Origin: Candidatus Omnitrophota bacterium
Lineage (GTDB): Bacteria; Omnitrophota; Gorgyraeia; S143-82
Length of the DNA stretch: 14,202 nucleotides
Reading direction: 5' to 3'
NCBI GenBank assembly: GCA_027034965.1
Contig: JALVWL010000074.1
Span: 1-14,202, forward strand
A model generated the notes under the pieces. That model saw only the letters and a program-made list of their open reading frames with translations. It did not search any database and had not been told where the DNA came from. Made by a program: the position numbers and the translations under genes. Shown here piece by piece: positions 6,087-14,049 of the stretch; position 1 is the stretch's first letter, and each line of letters begins with the position of its first letter.

Positions 6087-8285
6087 ATGGAGAAAAAAGG
6101 CAAGTTAATAATTGTCTCCAATCGGTTGCCTATCAGTGTTTCCAGAAAGGCGGGTAAGATATCTTTCCAGAGGAGCATAGGAGGGCTGGCTACAGGACTG
6201 GCATCTTTTTATAAGGAATACGATAGCCTCTGGGTGGGCTGGCCGGGCATTGCCTATGAGAAAATCAGAGAGGATTTTCAGCAGGTAAAGAAAGAGTTAA
6301 AGAAGGATAACTGTATTCCGGTTGCCCTGCCCCAGTCTCTGGTGGAACAGTTCTATCATGGTTTCTGTAATAAGACGATATGGCCGCTATTCCACTATTT
6401 TCCTAATTATGCTGTCTTTTCAGACACCTTATGGAATGCCTATAAAAAGGGCAATGAGTTATTTGCCGAGGCACTGGAGGACATTCTGCGGCCAGGTGAT
6501 ACGGTATGGATACACGATTTTCACCTCATGCTCCTGCCAAGGCTTTTACGCGAGTCTATAGGGGATCTTTCTATTGGCTTCTTCTTGCACATTCCCTTTC
6601 CGTCTTCCGAGATATTCAGGCTTATGCCCTGGAGAGATGAGGTCCTAGAGGGATTGCTCGGCGCTGATCTGGTTGGATTCCATACCGCTGATTATGTGGG
6701 GCACTTCTTGAGTAGTGTCAGGCGGATTCTAGGATATGAGAATTCCTTTAATCAGATACTAGCTGGAAATCGTATGATACAGGCAGATGTCTTTCCTATG
6801 GGTATAGATTATAAGGCCTTTAAGACAGCGGTAACCACAGACGAGGTCAAGACTGAGATAGAAAGGATAAAAAGGCGGGTAGGGGATAGTAAGGTCATTA
6901 TCTCTGTTGACAGACTGGACTATACGAAGGGATTGCTGCATAGGTTAGAGGCATTTGAGCGGTTTCTAGAGCGTTATCCCAAGTGGCGGGGGAAGGTTAC
7001 ATTTATTTTACTGGTTGTGCCATCGAGGGTAGGTGTGGAGCAGTATGCCAGATTAAAGAAGAATCTGGATGAGATGGTGGGTAGGATAAATGGGAAGTAT
7101 GATACGATTGGTTGGATACCCATCTGGTATCTATATCGTTCAGTACCTCAGGCAGTCCTGTCGGCCCTTTATGCAGTGGGTGATGTTGCCCTTATTACGC
7201 CTATAAGGGACGGAATGAATCTGGTGGCCAAGGAGTATGTCGCAAGCAAGATAGACGGAGATGGCGTGCTTGTCCTTGGGGAATTAGCCGGTGCAGCCAG
7301 GGAGATGGGCGAGGCGATAATCGTCAGTCCCCTGGATAGGAGCGGTGTGGCGGATGCAATAAAGCAGGCATTGGAGATGCCTCTAGAAGAGAAGGCGATC
7401 CGTATATCGGCTATGCAGAAGAGGCTGGAGCGTTACGATGTGGTGCGCTGGGCAAGGGATTTTATGGATAGGCTTGAGCATACAAAAGAGAAGCAGGCTA
7501 TGTTTGTGGGAAAGAAACTACTGGGGAAAGAAGAGGCCGCATTGGTAAAGGCATATAAATCTGCCCACAGCAGGGTCCTCTTCCTTGATTACGACGGTAC
7601 ACTTGTTGGATTCCGGGATAAGCCAGAGAAGGCAATGCCCGATAAGGAGTTGCTGGAGATACTGGATCGCCTTACCCAACAGGACGCCACTGAGGTGGTC
7701 ATTGTAAGCGGCAGAGACCCTTATACCCTCCAGAATTGGTTTTCCAGCCTTCGGGTAAATATTATTGCTGAACATGGTGTGTGGTTGAAGGAAATAGACG
7801 GTGAATGGGAGATGATAGAGCTTCTGGATAGTGAGTGGAAGGAGAAGGTACGACCTATCCTTGAGCTTTATACAGACAGGACGCCAGGCTCTTTTATTGA
7901 GGAAAAGGAATTTTCCCTTGTATGGCATTATCGCAGGTGCGATCCAATCCTGGCTACGGTCAGGTCGCGAGAGTTAAAGGATGCACTCCTGCAGCTTATA
8001 GCCAATCTGGAGATAGGTGTCCTGGAGGGAAATAAGGTTATAGAGGTCAAGAACACCAGTATCAATAAGGGACGGGCAATTCTTCATTGGCTTGCCAGGA
8101 AGGACTATGACTTTATGTTTGTGGCGGGCGATGACTGGACAGATGAAGATATGTTTGAGGTTCTGCCTGATTGGGCCTATTCTATAAAGATTGGGTTCGG
8201 CATATCGAAGGCTAGATATAGATTGGACAACCCCTTTGAGTTGAGACAAATACTAATGAAATTGGCAGCTATTAAGGGGAAGTGA
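6087..8285 (+). CDS. otsAB: bifunctional trehalose-6-phosphate synthase / trehalose-6-phosphate phosphatase
   Basis: A 732-residue fusion that should convert UDP-glucose and glucose-6-phosphate to trehalose-6-phosphate and then dephosphorylate it to trehalose in the cytoplasm. The N-terminal GT20 domain (about 6-465) shows VSNRLPIS, GGLATGL near 32, WIHDFHLMLLP, GFFLHIPFPSSEIF, DRLDYTKGL at 275-283 (R276 and K281 contact the UDP-glucose phosphates in the family) and RDGMNLVAKEY from 374. The C-terminal HAD phosphatase (about 490-732) shows LDYDGTL with nucleophile D501 and acid/base D503, VSGRD at 540-544, AEHGVWL, a NKVIEVKN block, and GDDWTDEDMF with D682-D683. Both halves look catalytically complete. 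The ATG at 6087 lacks a Shine-Dalgarno site but lies the expected few residues before the first strand. treT follows after 40 bases. Confidence 0.96.
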   Translation: MEKKGKLIIVSNRLPISVSRKAGKISFQRSIGGLATGLASFYKEYDSLWVGWPGIAYEKIREDFQQVKKELKKDNCIPVALPQSLVEQFYHGFCNKTIWPLFHYFPNYAVFSDTLWNAYKKGNELFAEALEDILRPGDTVWIHDFHLMLLPRLLRESIGDLSIGFFLHIPFPSSEIFRLMPWRDEVLEGLLGADLVGFHTADYVGHFLSSVRRILGYENSFNQILAGNRMIQADVFPMGIDYKAFKTAVTTDEVKTEIERIKRRVGDSKVIISVDRLDYTKGLLHRLEAFERFLERYPKWRGKVTFILLVVPSRVGVEQYARLKKNLDEMVGRINGKYDTIGWIPIWYLYRSVPQAVLSALYAVGDVALITPIRDGMNLVAKEYVASKIDGDGVLVLGELAGAAREMGEAIIVSPLDRSGVADAIKQALEMPLEEKAIRISAMQKRLERYDVVRWARDFMDRLEHTKEKQAMFVGKKLLGKEEAALVKAYKSAHSRVLFLDYDGTLVGFRDKPEKAMPDKELLEILDRLTQQDATEVVIVSGRDPYTLQNWFSSLRVNIIAEHGVWLKEIDGEWEMIELLDSEWKEKVRPILELYTDRTPGSFIEEKEFSLVWHYRRCDPILATVRSRELKDALLQLIANLEIGVLEGNKVIEVKNTSINKGRAILHWLARKDYDFMFVAGDDWTDEDMFEVLPDWAYSIKIGFGISKARYRLDNPFELRQILMKLAAIKGK

Positions 8286-8325
8286 TATAGAGTAGATGCT
8301 TTATACTTAAGCCAAGGGGGGAGAG

Positions 8326-9549
8326 ATGAGACACAGTGTTGTCGATTATGTTGATATCGTTGGTGAAGAGGTCATAGTTTCGATATATAAACTCGCAGGC
8401 AGGCTTTATAATCGTTCTATTGTCCATATAAATTCCACCTATTACGGTGGTGGGGTGGCGGAGATGCTGAGTTCCCTTATCCCCTTGCTCAATGATGTCG
8501 GTATAAGTGCGGGATGGAGGATATTGAAGGGTAGCCCGGATTTTTTTGAGATTACCAAAAAGTTCCACAACTCTCTCCAGGGTGATCCCATCAATCTCAG
8601 TGAAAACAAAAAACGCCTATACCTTCAGACAAATGAGGATTTCGCCTCCTATACCCACATAGACCATGACCTTGTGATAGTCCATGACCCTCAACCCCTG
8701 CCGCTCATAAAGTTTTATCATAAAAAGGAGCCCTGGATCTGGCGTTGCCATGTGGATCTCTCAAATCCTGATCAGGACCTGTGGAATTTCTTGAAGAGGT
8801 TCATCATTCGCTATGAATCGGTAATAGTCTCGAGTGAAGATTATAAGAAATCAGACCTTCCAGTAGAGCAGAGGATCTTTTTCCCGGTGATAGACCCGCT
8901 TTCACCAAAGAATCGTGATATCTCACAGTCCACGATAGATTCGCATTTGAGGAAATTCAAGATACCCACGGACAAACCTATTCTGGTCCAGATATCCAGA
9001 TTCGATAAGTGGAAAGATCCACTAGGTGTATTGGATATATACGAAAAGGTAAGACAAGAGGTAGATTGTCGTCTTATCCTTTGTGGTTCTATGGCCAGCG
9101 ATGATCCAGAAGGCTGGCAGATATACCAGAAGGTGCTTAATAAGGCAAAGTCATATATCGAGCAAGGCGATGTAATACTTATAACTGCAGAGAACCACGT
9201 ATTGGTCAATGTCTTGCAGCGGATAGCAGCGGTGATAATACAGAAGTCATTGAAAGAGGGTTTTGGCCTCACTGTTACCGAAGGACTCTGGAAGGGCAAA
9301 CCAGTCGTTGCCTCGCGAGTCGGTGGCATTCCTCTCCAGATAGAGGACGGCCAAACCGGATATTTGCTGGATCCCTATGACCATGATGGTTTTGCAAATC
9401 GGATAATCCAGCTCTTGACCAATCCAGAATTGGGTGCGGAACTTGGCAGGAGGGGCAAAGAGGTCGTCAGGGAGAAGTTTCTCATAACCCGTCTTTTGAT
9501 TGATTATCTGAATCTTATGGATGAGATGATTAATAGGTGTGGTGGGTAA
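8326..9549 (+). CDS. treT: TreT-type trehalose glycosyltransferring synthase (GT4)
   Basis: A 407-residue two-domain GT-B enzyme. Characterised TreT proteins of Thermococcales and some thermophilic bacteria form trehalose from NDP-glucose and glucose, often reversibly. Features matching TreT are VHINSTYYGGGVAEML from residue 33, VHDPQPLPL at 119-127, WRCHVDLSNPD near 139, QISRFDKWKDPLGVL at 222-236 (R225 and K230 for the nucleotide diphosphate) and the GT4 EX7E block EGFGLTVTE at 311-319, followed by GKPVVASRVGGIP. The ATG at 8326 has a very strong purine-rich site (AGGGGGGAG) upstream. The stop overlaps the next gene's ATG (TAATG at 9547-9551). TreT is preferred over trehalose phosphorylase or sucrose-phosphate synthase because of the GGGVAE and HDPQPLPL segments; the preferred nucleotide cannot be read from sequence. 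Confidence 0.88.
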   Translation: MRHSVVDYVDIVGEEVIVSIYKLAGRLYNRSIVHINSTYYGGGVAEMLSSLIPLLNDVGISAGWRILKGSPDFFEITKKFHNSLQGDPINLSENKKRLYLQTNEDFASYTHIDHDLVIVHDPQPLPLIKFYHKKEPWIWRCHVDLSNPDQDLWNFLKRFIIRYESVIVSSEDYKKSDLPVEQRIFFPVIDPLSPKNRDISQSTIDSHLRKFKIPTDKPILVQISRFDKWKDPLGVLDIYEKVRQEVDCRLILCGSMASDDPEGWQIYQKVLNKAKSYIEQGDVILITAENHVLVNVLQRIAAVIIQKSLKEGFGLTVTEGLWKGKPVVASRVGGIPLQIEDGQTGYLLDPYDHDGFANRIIQLLTNPELGAELGRRGKEVVREKFLITRLLIDYLNLMDEMINRCGG

Positions 9550-10232
9550 TGAATCTTCTCTGGATAGATAGTACTGCATGGGCCTTTTTCCTGGTTCTGG
9601 CCTCTCAGCGCTTTGATGTACGCTGGATGTGGATGCTTTTTCCACTATTTTTCTTCCGTTCACTGGCCCCGGTATTTGTTGTGCTTGTATTTTTGACAGC
9701 ACTCTATATCTATTTCTCTGGACCAAGTAGAGAGAAAATCTTTTATCTTATCTTGGCAGGTATATGGATAGTCGCAGGCATTGGAATCAGGGAGGTCTTA
9801 TTTTCTTATGTGGTGCCAGGAATGAATGAGGCGCGCCTCTCATTGGCAGTAGGCCTATTTCTCCTTTCTCTTGTGATAGTGATTGGTGAAAAGGGCCTGG
9901 GACATTGGAGTGTTCCCTTTTTATCGTATATCATAACCAGGTTACTGCAACTTTATGCCAGTATCTTTGGCATAGCAGCGCAACCTCTACCAATACCTAT
10001 GTTATTTATTGCATTTGGCATTGTCTCTTTGTTCATCCTGCAGTTAAGAGCTAGCCAGTTCTGGAGATGGCTATGGTTGTCGGTAGTAGTCTTATTTATG
10101 GCCGTCTCATCAAGGATAGGACTGTTTGCTGCATTCTTGTTATTGGGAGAAAGATTTATCCCTGGTTTCTATAGGGATTTATTTCGAGTAGTGGCTGTGC
10201 TTGTCTTATTCTGGAGGGCCCTGTATGGATAA
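9549..10232 (+). CDS. multi-pass membrane protein of unknown function (A)
   Basis: A 227-residue hydrophobic protein that I do not recognise. About seven or eight membrane segments can be drawn, for example around residues 8-19, 26-56, 62-84, 95-112 and 120-145 and several more to the C-terminus. Charged residues are sparse and sit in short loops (SGPSREK, NEAR, GEK). No signal peptide, cofactor motif or cysteine cluster is visible. I chose the ATG at 9549, which overlaps the treT stop as TAATG with GGTGGG just upstream; a GTG at 9537 would add four residues. Its stop overlaps the next gene by eight bases. The arrangement points to translational coupling with treT and the two following membrane genes. 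I considered hydrogenase-4 or complex I membrane subunits but saw no convincing motif. Confidence 0.7.
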   Translation: MNLLWIDSTAWAFFLVLASQRFDVRWMWMLFPLFFFRSLAPVFVVLVFLTALYIYFSGPSREKIFYLILAGIWIVAGIGIREVLFSYVVPGMNEARLSLAVGLFLLSLVIVIGEKGLGHWSVPFLSYIITRLLQLYASIFGIAAQPLPIPMLFIAFGIVSLFILQLRASQFWRWLWLSVVVLFMAVSSRIGLFAAFLLLGERFIPGFYRDLFRVVAVLVLFWRALYG

Positions 10233-11373
10233 TCAACTAATCGCCTTGCTATTAGCAGGCCTGTGGGGAAGGTTGCTTTTATGTGCTTTTGAACGCAGAT
10301 GGTTTGATATAGCGGTCTCTGGATTGGCAGTTGCTATAGCAGTCCTGGCAGATATAGCTCCTGTATCTGTGTGGTTGCCGCTTTTTCTGGCAGGCCTGTT
10401 TCTATTGGGGAGAAGGAGAATAATTGATTGGGTTTTATTGGCATCAGGCCTTCTAATTTTATATACCTGCCTTAAAACTGGCAATCTTTTATGGGGCTGG
10501 TTCTTTGTATGGGAGGGGGCCTTTTTCCTTCTTAATTCTAAGAGGCAAGATCTGTTGTTTGTATATTCCCTGCTGACTATAGCCCTTTCCCATTTATATC
10601 ATCCATTTTTTATGGATAAGGAGTTTTTTCTCTGGTCATCATTTATCCTCGTCCTGTCGGGTTGGCAATCCCTTTCCTCTCCAGATAGGGTCTGGTATAG
10701 ATATGGTTTTGTTAATCTGTTGAGGGTCTTGCTGGTTGCCCTTTCTCCAGTTGGCAGGCTTGGACAGATATTTGCCTTTGGAGGAATGGCAATTTTGCCA
10801 TTCATCTTTGATGGTCAGCTAAAGAAAGAAAACAAGATGATAGAAGGCAAATCCATTGTGATAATAGTAGTGTATTTATTGTTATCTTTGTTATTGGGCC
10901 TGGCTATCTTTCTGTCCTTTGAGAGTAGGCCAGTTTTGTTCCTTAGTGGAAGGCAGGCAATCGATTGGGCGATCTTTCTCTCATTGATGCTCTGGATATT
11001 GGTATTGAAAGACCTTATATTTTCCTGCTTATCTGGCCTGTTTGGTAACGGAAAGATTTCCCTATTATGGGCAGTAGGGTTGTCGCTCTTGGCTTTCTAT
11101 TTTGTTTCCCCTTTCCTGGCATATTTCTTACTCCTCATCTCTGGCCTGTTGTTGATTGGCCTGTTCGTATCTAGGCGCATCCAATATTTTTATTTCTATC
11201 AACTAGGCCTTCCAGAGACATTCGATATCGCAAGAGGTATATATGCGTGGTTGTTGAAGATTTCCCTTGGATATAGAGTTGCCCTTGGGCTTTTGAAGAA
11301 TTGGCTGGTGCGTGTGTTATTGTATATTTTGTTAGGGAGTGGATTGGTTTATTATGTCTGGAGACTTGGCTAA
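10225..11373 (+). CDS. multi-pass membrane protein of unknown function (B)
   Basis: A 382-residue hydrophobic protein with roughly ten to twelve possible membrane segments, of no family I can name. The ATG at 10225 lies six bases after GGAGGG (10213-10218) and overlaps the previous stop by eight bases, a clear coupled start. A hydrophilic break (FDGQLKKENKMIEGK, near the middle) separates an N-terminal hydrophobic half from a C-terminal one. Charged residues in or beside hydrophobic stretches (WEGAFF, LVLKDLIF) could suggest ion movement, as in antiporter-like subunits, but this is speculative. The C-terminal part carries SRRIQYFYFYQLGLPETFD before a final membrane segment ending VWRLG. It is the largest of three consecutive membrane genes between treT and glgP. 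Confidence 0.7.
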   Translation: MDNQLIALLLAGLWGRLLLCAFERRWFDIAVSGLAVAIAVLADIAPVSVWLPLFLAGLFLLGRRRIIDWVLLASGLLILYTCLKTGNLLWGWFFVWEGAFFLLNSKRQDLLFVYSLLTIALSHLYHPFFMDKEFFLWSSFILVLSGWQSLSSPDRVWYRYGFVNLLRVLLVALSPVGRLGQIFAFGGMAILPFIFDGQLKKENKMIEGKSIVIIVVYLLLSLLLGLAIFLSFESRPVLFLSGRQAIDWAIFLSLMLWILVLKDLIFSCLSGLFGNGKISLLWAVGLSLLAFYFVSPFLAYFLLLISGLLLIGLFVSRRIQYFYFYQLGLPETFDIARGIYAWLLKISLGYRVALGLLKNWLVRVLLYILLGSGLVYYVWRLG

Positions 11374-11920
11374 TAAGGTAGACAGAGTGACTTTATGGGT
11401 GTTGAATCTTGTGGGCTTTTTATTGATTCTCCTGGGTCTGAATGGTATTGTCAAGGTACCTTTCCTGGCAGTGTGGATACTATTGTGGTGGGGCTTTGTC
11501 TTGGGTAATTCCTTGGATGTGATTAGTTTTGCTATATTTTTCTGGCCCATTTATATTGTATTGTTTTTAAAGCCTTATGGATCGATTATCCCTATCTATA
11601 TTGATGAGATTTCTCTGCTTGCCTTTCCAATTTATCTGTTGCCGGTGGTCTTCCTATGGACAGGACTTGTGTTGAGATCTTTGCTTAGGCATAGTAGATT
11701 TGGAGATGTGTTTGCATCTTTTGTACTGATGTTTTTGGTGGCTACAATGACTTTTGAGGTCCATAGCCTATGGTGGACTATGGTGCTAAGTTTCGGACTG
11801 GCCTTATTGGGATACCTATTGGCCTTCTATTGGATCGTCTTGCGGGATAATCGCATAGGTGCAAAGGAGCTGCTTTTAATCTATTTTCTAGGGGCATTTT
11901 TGCATTTTTTAGTTCCTTAG
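11354..11920 (+). CDS. multi-pass membrane protein of unknown function (C)
   Basis: A 188-residue hydrophobic protein with about five or six membrane segments and no recognised family. It starts inside gene B: the ATG at 11354 overlaps B's end by 20 bases, and an in-frame GTG at 11339 would add five residues. Neither start has a well-spaced ribosome site (GGGAG at 11335-11339 is too close to one and somewhat far from the other), so coupled re-initiation after gene B is likely and the start is uncertain. The first residues (MSGDLANKVDR) are hydrophilic, then a long hydrophobic segment follows. The tail RDNRIGAKELLLIYF ends in a short hydrophobic stretch. It closes the membrane trio; glgP begins 107 bases later behind possible promoters of its own. 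Confidence 0.65.
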   Translation: MSGDLANKVDRVTLWVLNLVGFLLILLGLNGIVKVPFLAVWILLWWGFVLGNSLDVISFAIFFWPIYIVLFLKPYGSIIPIYIDEISLLAFPIYLLPVVFLWTGLVLRSLLRHSRFGDVFASFVLMFLVATMTFEVHSLWWTMVLSFGLALLGYLLAFYWIVLRDNRIGAKELLLIYFLGAFLHFLVP

Positions 11921-11949
11921 TTGACGGTAATACAACAGATGTTTAAAAA
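11921..11949 (+). promoter_or_regulatory. candidate promoter upstream of glgP
   Basis: TTGACG (11921-11926, five of six) and TAAAAA (11944-11949, four of six) are spaced by 17 bases immediately after the membrane-gene trio. Transcription would start about 70 bases upstream of the glgP GTG. A second, perfect TATAAT box stands alone at 11975-11980 without a good -35 and would give a leader of about 40 bases. One or both may serve glgP. Confidence 0.4.
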
Positions 11950-12027
11950 TACTTTTCTACTTGAGATTATAGGATATAATTAAATATACAGGTATAGTTA
12001 GGGGGCAAGTTAAAAGAGGGGGGAGAA

Positions 12028-14049
12028 GTGAGTCTTCAAAGATTTTTAGAGATTAATCCAGTAGATAACTTCGATGGATATTATAGCCGTTACATAAACG
12101 ACAATTCCTTTTTTGGTTTTCCTCTTGAGCCGATTTTAAAGGCAGAAGAGGCGCTACTCAATAAAGACCTAACCTCTATTGCCTATTTTTCTATGGAATA
12201 CGGACTTGCGCCGAGCATATATAATACATTCCCTGAGAAAGGGGACCTTCCTGAGGCAAATATGTTTAGGCGACACGATGTATTTTCTAATATGCGCGGC
12301 CTGGACTATTTCCTCGATATCCGCCTCGATAAGATGCTGGATCTGCCGATATATAGCGGTGGTCTGGGTGTCCTGGCAGGTGATACGGTGAAGAATATGG
12401 CGGATCTCGGTATGTCTGTTGTGGCAATAGGGATACTGTGGAACAAGGGATATTTTAAGCAAAATTTCTGGTTTAGATATGGACAGCTCCCAGAAGAGAT
12501 GCACTGGGATCCCTGGCACTATCCAGGCCTGATCCCATTGAACAAAGAGATAAAGTTGGATATGCGCAATGATACGTTGTATTTGAAACTATGGAAATAT
12601 TACGTCTACAGCTACGATAAGAGATTTGTTGTACCTTTGATCCTCTTGGATGCAAATATAGATGCCAATATCGAGGACCTTCAACGCCTTACGGATCAGT
12701 TATATAGGAGCGATAATCCTTGGTGGAAGATATATCAGAGGGTTATCCTTGGATTAGGAGGTATGAAGGCCCTGGATGATTTCCAGTATGAAATTGCAAA
12801 ATACCATCTCAATGAGGGACATGCTGCCTTTGCCTTTCTGGAAAAGGCGCGGGGAAAAGAGGATAATGAAATAGAGCAAGAAAAGAAGAATTTTGTTTAT
12901 ACCTGCCACACGCCAGTAGAAGCGGGTCATGATAGATTTCACATCAATGATTTAAGGTTAGTACTAAATGATGAGGATATCTTTATACTCAAGCAGCTTG
13001 GTACAGAAGAGAGCCGTCCTGATATGATAAATCTGACATTAGTGGCAATGAATGCCTCCACCCACATAAATGCCGTTGCACAGAAACATTGCTGGGTTAT
13101 GCATAATCAGTTCCCTGCCTATAAAGACAGGATTATAGCCGTCACTAATGGGATTCATACCCTGACCTGGGTTTCAGAACCATTCAGGAATCTATTTGAT
13201 AAATACAAAGACGTAATTGGTGATTGGCAGAAAGATCCTACCTGTTTAAAGAATATTGCCAATTTAAGGCATAATCAGGAATTCAGAATGGATCTGTGGA
13301 ATGCCCACCAGGAAAATAAAAAACAGCTAGTAGGACTACTGTGGAGGTGGGGGCTGGACGAAAATGCCTTTACCCTTGCCTGGGCGCGCCGCATTGCTGC
13401 GTATAAGAGGCCCAGCCTTATCTTGAGAAAGCCAGAGCGTCTGGTAGAGATAGCTCAGAAATACGGAAGGATACAAATCCTGATGGCAGGTAAGGCCCAT
13501 CCCCAGGATAACCTTGGTTTTACCTTTATCAGAGAACTGATGGATAAGATAGATGCGCTTTATGAATATCGTCAATATATAAGGATTGCAATGCTGGAGA
13601 ATTACGATACCTATTTTGGCAAATTATTGACAAATACAGTGGATGTGTGGCTTAATAATCCTCTCCCTCCATTTGAGGCATCTGGTACCAGTGGTATGAA
13701 GGCAATATTAAATAGCGTCCTGCAGTTAACAACTCTGGATGGTTGGGTTGTCGAGGCAGAAGATAAAGATATTGGCTGGATATTTGGCTATCGAGATGAG
13801 ACCAACGATGCCAGCAATGAATTAAATCTGAGGCTTGATGAAGACGCAGATGCCCTCTACGATGCGCTGGAACAAGTAGTTCAATTGTACTATTCCACAA
13901 ATAAGGCGGGCAATGTAGATATCAATTCACCCTGGATTGACAAGATGATAAACGCCGTTTGTGAGGCCTCTTTCTTTAACACCTACCGGATGGTATACGA
14001 CTATTTGAACAGGATATGGGAAGTAGATAAGGCCTTTGCAACGGCTTAA
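12028..14049 (+). CDS. glgP: alpha-glucan phosphorylase (GT35), short bacterial type
   Basis: Phosphorolytically releases glucose-1-phosphate from glycogen or maltodextrin using PLP. The 673-residue length fits the short alpha-glucan phosphorylase group, not the roughly 800-residue E. coli GlgP/MalP group. Blocks in order are IAYFSMEYGL near residue 52, LPIYSGGLGVLAGD, KYHLNEGHAAFAFLEKA, a CHTPVEAGHDRF segment, VTNGIHTLTW, WARRIAAYKRP, MAGKAHPQDN, and EASGTSGMK from 550 with K558 as the PLP lysine. The catalytic parts look complete. About 50 residues (including NTFPEKGDLPEANMFRRHD) separate IAYFSMEYGL from LPIYSGGLG, which are adjacent in many relatives. The GTG start at 12028 follows GAGGGGGGAG. 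Placement after otsAB and treT links glucan breakdown to NDP-glucose and trehalose supply. Confidence 0.93.
   Translation: MSLQRFLEINPVDNFDGYYSRYINDNSFFGFPLEPILKAEEALLNKDLTSIAYFSMEYGLAPSIYNTFPEKGDLPEANMFRRHDVFSNMRGLDYFLDIRLDKMLDLPIYSGGLGVLAGDTVKNMADLGMSVVAIGILWNKGYFKQNFWFRYGQLPEEMHWDPWHYPGLIPLNKEIKLDMRNDTLYLKLWKYYVYSYDKRFVVPLILLDANIDANIEDLQRLTDQLYRSDNPWWKIYQRVILGLGGMKALDDFQYEIAKYHLNEGHAAFAFLEKARGKEDNEIEQEKKNFVYTCHTPVEAGHDRFHINDLRLVLNDEDIFILKQLGTEESRPDMINLTLVAMNASTHINAVAQKHCWVMHNQFPAYKDRIIAVTNGIHTLTWVSEPFRNLFDKYKDVIGDWQKDPTCLKNIANLRHNQEFRMDLWNAHQENKKQLVGLLWRWGLDENAFTLAWARRIAAYKRPSLILRKPERLVEIAQKYGRIQILMAGKAHPQDNLGFTFIRELMDKIDALYEYRQYIRIAMLENYDTYFGKLLTNTVDVWLNNPLPPFEASGTSGMKAILNSVLQLTTLDGWVVEAEDKDIGWIFGYRDETNDASNELNLRLDEDADALYDALEQVVQLYYSTNKAGNVDINSPWIDKMINAVCEASFFNTYRMVYDYLNRIWEVDKAFATA

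Noticed and set aside
9549..11920. The three membrane genes as one long protein broken by frameshifts
   Set aside because: Gene A starts at a TAATG overlap and gene B has a well-spaced GGAGGG site, and the short overlaps are typical of coupled genes. The A-B boundary looks natural; only the B-C boundary lacks a good ribosome site, so some doubt remains there.
9549..11920. Membrane subunits of an energy-converting hydrogenase or complex I-like antiporter linked to the hydG-like gene
   Set aside because: No conserved antiporter motifs, no hydrophilic hydrogenase subunits, and the trio is over 4.7 kb from the hydG-like gene with trehalose genes between.
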